Positions 57,901 through 64,000 of a stretch of DNA of 64,000 nucleotides are shown in pieces. The position numbers and the translations under genes are program-made. Source of the DNA: Anaerolineales bacterium (lineage in GTDB: Bacteria > Chloroflexota > Anaerolineae > Anaerolineales > Villigracilaceae); the NCBI GenBank assembly GCA_030680795.1, contig JAUXUL010000010.1, positions 124,001-188,000 of the forward strand. The letters run 5' to 3'. The notes beneath the pieces were generated by a model. The model searched no databases and was not told where the DNA came from. It was given only the letters and a program-made list of their open reading frames with translations. Within the stretch, counting starts at the first letter, position 1; each line of letters starts with the position of its first letter.

Positions 57901-58987
57901 CTACTTTGAAGTACTCTTCAAATAGGCTCCCATAAAACCATCCAAGTCGCCATCCAAAACGGACTGGGCGTTCCCAACCTGAAAATCCGTGCGGTGATCC
58001 TTGACCATTTGATAAGGGTGCAGAACATACGAACGGATCTGGCTGCCCCATTCCGCTTTTGTGTATTCACCGCGCAGGACGGCTCGCTCCTCTTCTCTTT
58101 CAGCCTTGCGAAGTTCAAGCAAACGCGCCCGCAGGATACCCATGGCAAATTCACGATTCTGAATTTGCGAACGTTCATTCTGACAAGTCACTACAATGCC
58201 GGTCGGAATGTGAGTTAAGCGTACGGCAGTGGCATTCTTTTGAACATTTTGTCCGCCCGCGCCTGAGGAACGAAATACATCCATTTTTATATCGCTAGGG
58301 GTAATGTCAATATTCGCCTCCTCCAGGGAGACCTGCGGCAGGACTTCGACCAGCGCGAACGAAGTATGCCTGCGATGGGCCGCATCAAATGGGGAGAGCC
58401 GCACTAAACGATGTACACCTTTTTCGGAACGCAAATGACCAAACGCATAATGCCCGCCCACTGCGATGGTCACGCTTTTTATGCCGGCTTCTTCACCCGC
58501 TGTAGTATCTACAATTTCGGCGGTAAAACCATGATCTTCGATCCAACGCAGGTACATGCGTTGAAGCATTTCAGCCCAATCTTGTGAATCTGTCCCGCCT
58601 GCACCGGCATGGATCGCCAGAATGGCACCGTCATGGTCGTAAGGACCCGAAAGCATCGCTGCGAACGAACGCTGCTCCAAATCGGATTCGAGCTTCTTGA
58701 TCTCGGCTACCAAATCTGTGCGCAGAGATTCGTCTTCAAGTTTTGCCAATTCGATCAAATCATGAAGTTGTTGTTTTAACGAATTCCAGGATACAACCTC
58801 TTCACGCAGGCTTGAGACAGTTTTCATCACTTTCTGTGCGCTGGTGGAATCATTCCAAAATTCCAAGTGCTCTATATCGTTTTCGAGTTGTGAAAGTTGA
58901 AGTTCTTTGCCCACCAGGTCAAAGACGCACCATTAACAGCTGAGTCAGGTCATTCGCGACCTGCAAACGTTGAAGCAAGTCTTGCAT
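57901..58987 (-). CDS. prfB: Peptide chain release factor 2, with programmed +1 frameshift
   Basis: RF2 recognises UGA and UAA. The first 22 codons run from ATG at 58987 (AGGAG upstream) to CTT at 58924-58922 and meet an in-frame TGA at 58921-58919. The slippery context CTT-TGA-C is the standard RF2 autoregulatory site, and a +1 shift continues in the long frame to give about 361 residues. The RF2 stop-recognition motif SPF is in RLSPFDAAHRR, and the catalytic GGQ in SSGAGGQNVQKN. A GGTG a few bases before CTT may act as the stimulatory Shine-Dalgarno-like element. FtsY is encoded upstream. Confidence 0.93.
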
Positions 58988-59002
58988 GCTATCTCCTAAA
59001 GA

Positions 59003-59051
59003 TGGTGGTTTCGATACGGGCGGGAAAACCGCCCGCCCTACTCAACCACCA
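59003..59051. repeat. Nested palindrome between ftsY and prfB
   Basis: Outer arms TGGTGGTT and AACCACCA enclose inner arms GGGCGG and CCGCCC around AAAA. It can form a strong hairpin. It is probably a dispersed repeat that also attenuates transcription from ftsY into prfB. Confidence 0.65.
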
Positions 59052-59061
59052 CATAAAATAA

Positions 59062-59970
59062 TTATGATGTCAAAATTCCATCTACAAATGCATGCGGGTC
59101 AAACGGCATTAGATCTTCGGGTTTCTCACCCAAGCCGGCAAACAGAATCGGCAAATCCAACTCACGCTGAATGGCGAAGGCCATGCCGCCGCGCGCGGAT
59201 GAATCCAGTTTCGACAATATTACACCCGTTACGTTAACTGCTTCTTTAAATGCACGCGCCTGTTGCAGGGCATTCTGACCTGTGGTTGCATCCATCACAA
59301 GCCAAATTTCATGCGGGGCACCCTCAAACGCCTTGCCAACCACCCGATTAACTTTTTTCAGTTCTTCCATTAAATTGAAACGAGTGTGTAGACGTCCGGC
59401 TGTATCTATCATGACAATATCCACGCCGCGGGCGACTCCTGCTTGAACGGCATTGTAGGCCACTGCGCCGGGGTCGCTCTCGGGAGCGCCTACGATCACA
59501 TCCACTTTCAACCTGTCACCCCAAACCTGGAGCTGGTCCATCGCTGCGGCACGGAAAGTGTCTGCGGCTGCAAGCAGGAGTTTCCTTCCTTGCGCATGAA
59601 AACGGGAGGCCAATTTTGCAATGGTTGTGGTTTTACCGGAACCATTGACGCCCACGACCAGGATGACGGTTGGTTTGCCCTCGAAATTTAAAGCAGGTGG
59701 CGTTTCGAGGCGCGAGCGGAGTTCCTGTTTCAGCGCAAAGAAAAGCTCATTGGCGCGGATCAGGCCTGCGGTGCGCGTGAGGCGCTTGAGAGAATCCAAA
59801 ATGGAGGTTGTCGTATCAATGCCCAAATCCGCTTGAATAAGAAGGGCTTCAAGACCATCCCATGTTTCATTATTGATCTCAGAGGCGCCAAGTATGGATG
59901 CCATTTGCCCAAATGCGGATTTTCTTGTTTTGGAAAGTCCATCCTTCCAGCGGGAGATGATGTTAATCAT
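59062..59970 (-). CDS. ftsY: Signal recognition particle receptor FtsY
   Basis: A 302-residue SRP GTPase without the long acidic A domain of enterobacterial FtsY, as usual in Gram-positive-like bacteria. The helical N domain occupies residues 1-90. G1 is [16 protein letters not shown], the [11 protein letters not shown] motif is intact, G3 is DTAGRLHT and G4 is [11 protein letters not shown]. It docks ribosome-SRP complexes to the membrane. A TATAAT eight bases before the ATG, without Shine-Dalgarno, suggests a leaderless message. Confidence 0.95.
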   Translation of the reverse strand: MINIISRWKDGLSKTRKSAFGQMASILGASEINNETWDGLEALLIQADLGIDTTTSILDSLKRLTRTAGLIRANELFFALKQELRSRLETPPALNFEGKPTVILVVGVNGSGKTTTIAKLASRFHAQGRKLLLAAADTFRAAAMDQLQVWGDRLKVDVIVGAPESDPGAVAYNAVQAGVARGVDIVMIDTAGRLHTRFNLMEELKKVNRVVGKAFEGAPHEIWLVMDATTGQNALQQARAFKEAVNVTGVILSKLDSSARGGMAFAIQRELDLPILFAGLGEKPEDLMPFDPHAFVDGILTS

Positions 59971-59978
59971 GAGCCGCG

Positions 59979-59984
59979 ATTATA
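59979..59984 (-). promoter_or_regulatory. -10 box (TATAAT) of ftsY, leaderless start
   Basis: A consensus TATAAT on the minus strand ends eight bases before the ftsY ATG at 59970. The divergent thioredoxin gene probably uses TATACT at 60000-60005 on the plus strand. Confidence 0.55.
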
Positions 59985-60061
59985 TCAGGGAATTTATGTT
60001 ATACTCCAGCGGCTAAATCAAGAAAGCGATAAAAGCGCTTGAAAAGCATAAAGGAAGAAAA

Positions 60062-60406
60062 ATGTTGAGTGAACCTATTCATGTCACAGACGAAGCCTTT
60101 GAAAAAGTGGTCATGCAATCACCGCTGCCGGTGATCGTGGACTTCTGGGCGGCATGGTGCAACCCGTGCAAGATGATTGCCCCCACGCTGGAAAAACTTG
60201 CGAAAGAACAAGAGGGCAAATTGATCGTCGCCAAAGTCAATACAGATGAACACTCTGAATGGATGCAAAAATTTGGCATTCAAGGCATCCCTACGTTGTT
60301 GTTCGTTTCAGGCGGCAAGGTGGTGCATCGTCAGGTCGGCGCTTTGCCAGAACGAATGCTGCGGGAAGTTGTCGTGCAATTCATGGAAGTTATCGGTCAA
60401 AAATAA
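60062..60406 (+). CDS. trxA: Thioredoxin
   Basis: A 114-residue cytosolic redox protein. The active site is DFWAAWCNPCKMIAP (WCNPC in place of the usual WCGPC). The cis-Pro loop is GIQGIPTLLFVSGGK. Size and fold pattern are standard. The Gly-to-Asn change between the cysteines may alter redox potential. AAAGGAAG lies six bases before ATG. A lipoprotein gene follows after 23 bases. Confidence 0.93.
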   Translation: MLSEPIHVTDEAFEKVVMQSPLPVIVDFWAAWCNPCKMIAPTLEKLAKEQEGKLIVAKVNTDEHSEWMQKFGIQGIPTLLFVSGGKVVHRQVGALPERMLREVVVQFMEVIGQK

Positions 60407-60429
60407 GACTCTATCTTAAGGAGTTGGCT

Positions 60430-61113
60430 ATGAAGAAAATGCTTGTTTTGATGGTTGTGCTTGTTGCGACGCTTAGTGGATGCCTGCCAGCCATGCTACA
60501 ACCCGAAGCGGCCAACCCAACTCTTATAACAGAAGCAGATCTTCAAACGACTGCTGAGATCCTTTCACAACAAACGCTACAGTCTTTGCCGACAGCAACC
60601 GTCGCACCAAGTGAGACAGCGGTTGTCATGACCGCCACAGAGACGCCTATACAGAGTACGCCAACCGCAACACAAAATCCAATATTGCTTACTTTGACCG
60701 CGACATTGGGCACTGGCACTGTCTCGGCGAATAACGAAACCCCTGTTAGTGGCACATTGCCATTCACAGGAACCCCGAGCGCCACTGCGAAGCCTGCATT
60801 TAGCGCCACACCCACCCTGGAAGCTCGCCCACTATCTTATGGCACATTGCCGCCCAATTTGCCTTCTGGAACCATCACCCTGATCAACAATGCGAAAGTG
60901 GATGTTTACATCTCTTTGCGGAGTGTAACCAAGGAAGGGTATATTACAATCCTGGAATATCCCATAAAATCAAGCGTCGAGGCCAAGGCTCCCGCAGGCA
61001 AATATACTTATGTTGCCTGGGTCGGCGGCAAACAATTCACCGGCGCATTTTCCCTGTCCAAAGGTCAGGACCTGGTGATCAATATTTTCAAAGACCGAAT
61101 TGGTATTAAATAG
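60430..61113 (+). CDS. Small lipoprotein A, Thr/Pro-rich linker plus C-terminal beta domain
   Basis: A 227-residue exported lipoprotein (lipobox TLSGC). A long low-complexity Thr/Ala/Pro linker (about 40-140) leads to a compact beta domain (about 150-227) with TITLINNAKVDVYISLRSVT and APAGKYTYVAWVGGKQFTG. The family is not recognised. AAGGAG eight bases before the ATG at 60430 fixes the start. The 3' 220 bases are the left part of a tandem duplication; a broken second copy lies at 61958-62345. Confidence 0.75.
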   Translation: MKKMLVLMVVLVATLSGCLPAMLQPEAANPTLITEADLQTTAEILSQQTLQSLPTATVAPSETAVVMTATETPIQSTPTATQNPILLTLTATLGTGTVSANNETPVSGTLPFTGTPSATAKPAFSATPTLEARPLSYGTLPPNLPSGTITLINNAKVDVYISLRSVTKEGYITILEYPIKSSVEAKAPAGKYTYVAWVGGKQFTGAFSLSKGQDLVINIFKDRIGIK

Positions 61114-61149
61114 AAATTACTCAAATTAAGAAATGAAATGGAGAAATAA

Positions 61150-61743
61150 ATGTTAAAAAAACTAATCCCTGTCCTTTTGGCGATTGCAGTATTGCTAACT
61201 GCATGCGCTCCGCAAGGCGCACCCACATTAGCACCCGCAGAGGTTGAAGGCACTGCTGTAGCAGCGGCCTGGACGATCGTGGCGATGACTCAATTAGCCC
61301 TCCCAACCGCTACACCCGTACCGCCGACAGAAACACCGAGCCCTACCCCATTACCCACCTTCACACCTTTTCCATTACCAACCCTGGAATTGTCCCTGCC
61401 GACAGCCACGCAAGCCACAGGCGATTGTCTAAAGCCATTGAATGTTGCAGAAGCGGGTCCTCAATCTTCCGTGCGACTTGAAAACGTATCCGGGGGTAAT
61501 AAGGTTACACTATCATTAAACTTACGCACCAACTTGTTCGGACAATGTGGATATGTAGGTTACACCTTAGGAAAAAATGAAAAGCTTGTGGTTTCCCTGC
61601 CTAAAGGCGAATACTATGCATATGCGTGGATAACCTACAGTGATGGTGACACAAGCAACGCGTCCGGCTATGTCAATAATCGCGTTGGTGATAATCACTT
61701 GTTTGTTGTAAAGATCAAAAAAGAAGTCATCTCTGTACCTTAG
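61150..61743 (+). CDS. Small lipoprotein B1
   Basis: A 197-residue lipoprotein (lipobox LLTAC). The N-terminal region has APQGAPTLAPAEVEGTAVAA and a Pro/Thr linker (TATPVPPTETPSPTPLPTF). A C-terminal beta domain (about 98-197) ends in FVVKIKKEVISVP. The family is unknown. It is the left copy of a duplicated gene; B2 at 62373 is almost identical over the first 85 residues and the last 45 or so, and very different between. GGAGAAATAA precedes ATG. It is co-transcribed with lipoprotein A. Confidence 0.78.
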   Translation: MLKKLIPVLLAIAVLLTACAPQGAPTLAPAEVEGTAVAAAWTIVAMTQLALPTATPVPPTETPSPTPLPTFTPFPLPTLELSLPTATQATGDCLKPLNVAEAGPQSSVRLENVSGGNKVTLSLNLRTNLFGQCGYVGYTLGKNEKLVVSLPKGEYYAYAWITYSDGDTSNASGYVNNRVGDNHLFVVKIKKEVISVP

Positions 61744-61768
61744 GATGCAATAAACCTACATCCACAAA

Positions 61769-61802
61769 TAACAGAAGCCACACTCTGTTGCGGCTTCTGT
61801 TA
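61769..61802 (+). terminator. Terminator after lipoprotein B1
   Basis: A perfect 11-bp stem TAACAGAAGCC / GGCTTCTGTTA with a 12-base loop, followed by TTTAATAT. It is the duplicated counterpart of the hairpin at 63002-63033. Confidence 0.8.
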
Positions 61803-61812
61803 TTTAATATAT

Positions 61813-61957
61813 TATTCACTCGCTCGTACTATCCTGGCGCCTAACATTCGCAATTTCTCATCCACTCACTCATCGCCTCTTTCGATTTGAACAACATTGC
61901 GTATTTCCGAGGTCCCTTTCGCCGTCAATGCCGCCAGCATCAGAGCGATACCTGCAA
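61813..61957 (-). pseudogene. Relic of the murA 3' end
   Basis: The minus strand encodes AGIALMLAALTAKGTSEIRN, then VVQIERG, matching the C-terminal MurA residues AGMALLLAALAAKGTSEIRN. It has point differences and a short deletion near the end. It has no 5' part and joins lipoprotein A sequence at the duplication junction. Confidence 0.85.
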
Positions 61958-62345
61958 GGCGAAAGTGGATATTTACATCTCTTTGCGGTGTGTAACCAAG
62001 GAAGGGTACATAACGATTCTTGAATATCCCGTGAGTCCATTGCAAAAACAAAATACTTAACGCGAAGGCGCAAAAGCGCAGAGAAATTCTGAAATTCGGA
62101 TTGAAAATCTTGAAAATATAGCCGTCAAATAGCTCAGAATCCCCTCGCGGCTTTGCGTTATGCTCTTGACCTATAGGCAGTGCAGTCTCCCATAAAATCA
62201 AGCATCGAGGCCAAAGCTCCCGCAGGCAAATATGCTTATGTTGCCTGGGTCGGCGGCGGACAAATCACCGGCGCATTTTCCCTGTCCAAAGATCAGGACC
62301 TGGTGATCGATATTTTCAAAGACAGAATTGGTATAATATGGAAAT
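61958..62345 (+). pseudogene. Broken second copy of lipoprotein A
   Basis: GCGAAAGTGGATATTTACATC onward matches lipoprotein A codons for AKVDVYISL; after TGAATATCCC the match stops, and it resumes at CCCATAAAATCAAGC (62189) through to FKDRIGI. It lacks the signal peptide and linker and is split by an insertion, so it is not functional. Confidence 0.85.
62031..62187. repeat. 157-base insertion carrying a GCAAAGCGCAGAG-type repeat
   Basis: The insert contains TTAACGCGAAGGCGCAAAAG near its left and CTCGCGGCTTTGCGTTA near its right, which are partly inverse complementary. Its precise ends are defined by comparison with the intact copy at 60960. It resembles a dispersed palindromic element that jumped into the relic. 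Confidence 0.65.
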
Positions 62346-62372
62346 TACTCGAATTAAGAAATGGAGAAATAA

Positions 62373-62978
62373 ATGTTAAGAAAACTAATCCCCGTCCTTT
62401 TGGCGATTGCAGTATTGCTAACTGCATGTGCTCCGCAAGGCGCACCCACATTAGCGCCCGCAGAGGTAGAAGGCACTGCCATAGCAGCGGCCTGGACGAT
62501 CGTGGCGATGACTCAATTAGCCCTCCCAACCGCTACACCCGTACCTCCGACAGAAACACCCAGCCCTACCCCATTACCCACCTTCACACCTTTTTCATTA
62601 CCAACCCTGGGATTATCCCTGCCGACAGCCACTCCGAAAACTGCTACTGGAGCCTGTGATGGAATCATGAATATTGCCGAAGCTGGGCCTAAATCTAATG
62701 TACGGATCGAAAATGAATCTGGAGGAACGGCTACTTTTTCGCTGTACCTCGGTAAACCTAACGCATTTGCCCAATGTGGATTCGTGCCCGGCTTATCCCC
62801 ATTGAGTAAAAACAGTAGTTTGACAGTTTCCATACCGAAGGGCGAGTATTTTGCTTTTGCGTTGATCGCTTATCCGGATGGCTCTTCAAGCAACGCATCC
62901 GGCTATGTCAATAATCGGGGCGGGGATAACCACACGTTTGTTGTCAAGATCAAAAAGGAAGTTATCGTTGTACCTTAA
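62373..62978 (+). CDS. Small lipoprotein B2
   Basis: A 201-residue lipoprotein (lipobox LLTAC), the right copy of the duplicated gene. Signal, linker and the C-terminal NASGYVNNRGGDNHTFVV nearly equal B1. The centre of the beta domain (about 92-150, for example FAQCGFVPGLSPLSKNSSL) has diverged strongly and has a different length. Function is unknown. GGAGAAATAA precedes ATG as in B1. No promoter of its own was identified. Confidence 0.78.
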   Translation: MLRKLIPVLLAIAVLLTACAPQGAPTLAPAEVEGTAIAAAWTIVAMTQLALPTATPVPPTETPSPTPLPTFTPFSLPTLGLSLPTATPKTATGACDGIMNIAEAGPKSNVRIENESGGTATFSLYLGKPNAFAQCGFVPGLSPLSKNSSLTVSIPKGEYFAFALIAYPDGSSSNASGYVNNRGGDNHTFVVKIKKEVIVVP

Positions 62979-63001
62979 TAGATCGATAACAACCATAAAC
63001 C

Positions 63002-63033
63002 AAAAAGAAGCCGCAATAATGCGGCTTCTTTTT
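63002..63033. terminator. Bidirectional terminator between lipoprotein B2 and murA
   Basis: A perfect 14-bp stem AAAAAGAAGCCGCA and its complement with loop ATAA, giving a T-run in both directions. Confidence 0.9.
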
Positions 63034-63035
63034 GG

Positions 63036-64000
63036 TTACTCGCTCACCCGTTCGATTCTGGCGCCCAATAAACGCAATTTCTCATCCACGCGCTCGTAGC
63101 CTCTTTCGATTTGAATCACATTGCGTATTTCCGAGGTCCCTTTCGCCGCCAGTGCCGCCAGCAGCAAAGCCATGCCTGCGCGAATATCCGGGCTCTCAAG
63201 TTTTTCACTGAACAACTGTGTCGGACCTTGAATCAAACAGCGGTAGGGATCGCATAAAATAATTCTTGCACCCATGCCGACCAGCTTGTCTGTAAAATAC
63301 ATTCTGCCCGAGAACATCCAATCATGGATAAGCACAGAACCGGCAGCCTGAGTCGCAACTGTGATCGCGATGCTGATCAGGTCGGTTGGAAAAGCAGGCC
63401 AGACGTTCGTCTTGATCTCAGGGATGGCCCCATCAAGGTCGGAAATTATCTTAAGCGATTGTTCCGCTGGGACAAGCAGGTCATTCCCATCCACCTGCCA
63501 GTGGACTCCCAGACGATGAAAGACCTGCCTTACCATTTCAAGGTGCTGAACACCGGCATTGCGAATGCGAATTTCCCCGCGAGTTACAACCGCCGCTCCG
63601 ATATAGCTGACCACTTCCAACAGGTCGGGGCCGATTGTAAATTCACCGCCATGCAAACGCTGAACACCCGTGATGTGCAAAGTATTCGAACCAATGCCTT
63701 CAATCTGCGCCCCTAATAAATTTAGAAAGGCGCACAGCTCCTGGACATGCGGCTCAGAGGCTGCGTTGCGGATCTGGGTTTTTCCTTTGGCAAGGACCGC
63801 CGCCATGACAGCGTTTTCTGTGGCAGTCACACTGGCTTCATCCAATAGAATATCGGCCCCGTGGAGTTCTGCTGCTTCAATATCGAAGATGCGGTCATAA
63901 TTGACTTTTGCGCCAAGCGCATGCAAAGCCAGGATATGCGTATCCAGGCGGCGGCGGCCAATGACGTCCCCTCCCGGGGGAGGCAGGCGCACTGCTCCAG
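63036..64000 (-). CDS. murA: UDP-N-acetylglucosamine 1-carboxyvinyltransferase (MurA), partial
   Basis: The C-terminal 321 or so residues of MurA, the first committed enzyme of peptidoglycan synthesis. The 5' end lies beyond the window. The active-site loop reads LPPPGGDVIGRRRLDTHI; the catalytic Cys (C115 in E. coli numbering) is replaced by Asp, encoded at 63968-63966. This is the natural variant known from mycobacteria and chlamydiae that does not bind fosfomycin covalently. Later landmarks are TATENAVMAAVLAKG and the C-terminal RAGMALLLAALAAKG, then GYERVDEKLRLLGARIERV. The last 145 bases are duplicated at 61813-61957. Confidence 0.92.
   Translation of the reverse strand, partial: GAVRLPPPGGDVIGRRRLDTHILALHALGAKVNYDRIFDIEAAELHGADILLDEASVTATENAVMAAVLAKGKTQIRNAASEPHVQELCAFLNLLGAQIEGIGSNTLHITGVQRLHGGEFTIGPDLLEVVSYIGAAVVTRGEIRIRNAGVQHLEMVRQVFHRLGVHWQVDGNDLLVPAEQSLKIISDLDGAIPEIKTNVWPAFPTDLISIAITVATQAAGSVLIHDWMFSGRMYFTDKLVGMGARIILCDPYRCLIQGPTQLFSEKLESPDIRAGMALLLAALAAKGTSEIRNVIQIERGYERVDEKLRLLGARIERVSE

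Larger units (their letters stand above)
60893..61957. repeat. Tandem duplication, left unit
   Basis: The unit contains the 3' third of lipoprotein A, all of lipoprotein B and a 3'-end copy of murA (61813-61957). The same order is repeated at 61958-63180. The unit is about 1065 bases long. Confidence 0.8.
61744..62372. other. 629-base interval made of duplication debris
   Basis: No intact gene is present. In order it contains a terminator, a relic of the murA 3' end on the minus strand, the junction of the tandem duplication, and a 5'-lacking copy of lipoprotein A split by a 157-base insertion. Confidence 0.75.
61958..63180. repeat. Tandem duplication, right unit with insertion
   Basis: It repeats 60893-61957 in order. 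It is longer by 157 bases, exactly the size of the insertion at 62031-62187. The murA end in this unit belongs to the complete gene. Confidence 0.8.

Noticed and set aside
57901-58987. Frameshift in prfB as a sequencing error or pseudogene
   Set aside because: The break is exactly the CTT-TGA-C site of programmed RF2 frameshifting, with start codon and Shine-Dalgarno at the expected distance.
62180-62659. A 159-codon plus-strand frame joining lipoprotein A-like sequence to text beyond
   Set aside because: It is the tail of the broken lipoprotein A copy running out of frame into lipoprotein B2; no signal peptide and no ribosome-binding site.

Overview
The window looks like a chromosomal stretch of a Chloroflexota bacterium, most likely class Anaerolineae. 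This is inferred from gene style, not from a marker search. The clues are many short lipoproteins with Pro/Thr-rich linkers, no outer-membrane genes, a type 2 isoleucyl-tRNA synthetase, a MurA with Asp at the catalytic Cys position, and dense families of palindromic intergenic repeats. Most genes are housekeeping and metabolic. Several accessory islets are wedged between them.

Layout. 0-3.9 kb: 2-hydroxyacid dehydrogenase, MFS carrier, threonine dehydratase, CBS protein. 4.25-9.75 kb: a MITE-like element, then an islet bounded by a 3'-half tRNA-Pro relic and the intact tRNA-Pro(CGG). The islet carries a shortened KdpD-like kinase, a KdpE-like regulator, a small USP-fold membrane protein and a KimA-like potassium permease. 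10-16.7 kb (minus strand): two lipoproteins, an M32 carboxypeptidase and a MacAB/YknXYZ-like export operon. 16.9-23.7 kb: GltD-like oxidoreductase, then a tight operon of a putative metallopeptidase, a thioredoxin-fold/cyclophilin fusion lipoprotein, a PrsW-like protease, TrmI and a Nudix CoA hydrolase. 23.8-31.4 kb: L25, a sphingosine-phosphate-lyase-like enzyme, a GPH sugar symporter, YkvA, a membrane spermidine-synthase-like protein and DUF1461. 31.5-39.9 kb: fabG, asp23, nusB, tatB, tatC, a large carbohydrate-type lipoprotein and a penicillin acylase. 40-42.2 kb: DedA and MnmA.

42.3-48.4 kb is the most accessory part. A hicBA toxin-antitoxin pair sits between alaS and a second, diverged copy of the alaS 3' end. 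It is followed by an AT-rich gene with a HEPN-type C terminus and by an antitoxin plus truncated PemK/MazF pair. 48.3-53.2 kb: a YqeC-MocA fusion, a second MocA, diacylglycerol kinase, PlsC, GNAT and a phosphatidylcholine-synthase-like enzyme. 53.4-60.4 kb: ileS under a T-box, an S1-domain protein, prfB with its programmed frameshift, ftsY and thioredoxin. 60.4-64 kb: three small lipoproteins and murA, reshaped by a roughly 1.06 kb tandem duplication.

Three themes cut across the window. First, two islets (K+ module, hicBA) are each flanked by a duplicated gene 3' end, as expected when an element integrates at and rebuilds that end. Second, palindromic repeats occur between genes and also in frame inside alaS, the yqeC-mocA fusion and tatB. 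Third, many genes have a TATAAT-like box 6-9 bases before ATG and no Shine-Dalgarno, which suggests frequent leaderless transcription. No CRISPR array, rRNA, integrase or intact insertion sequence was seen.
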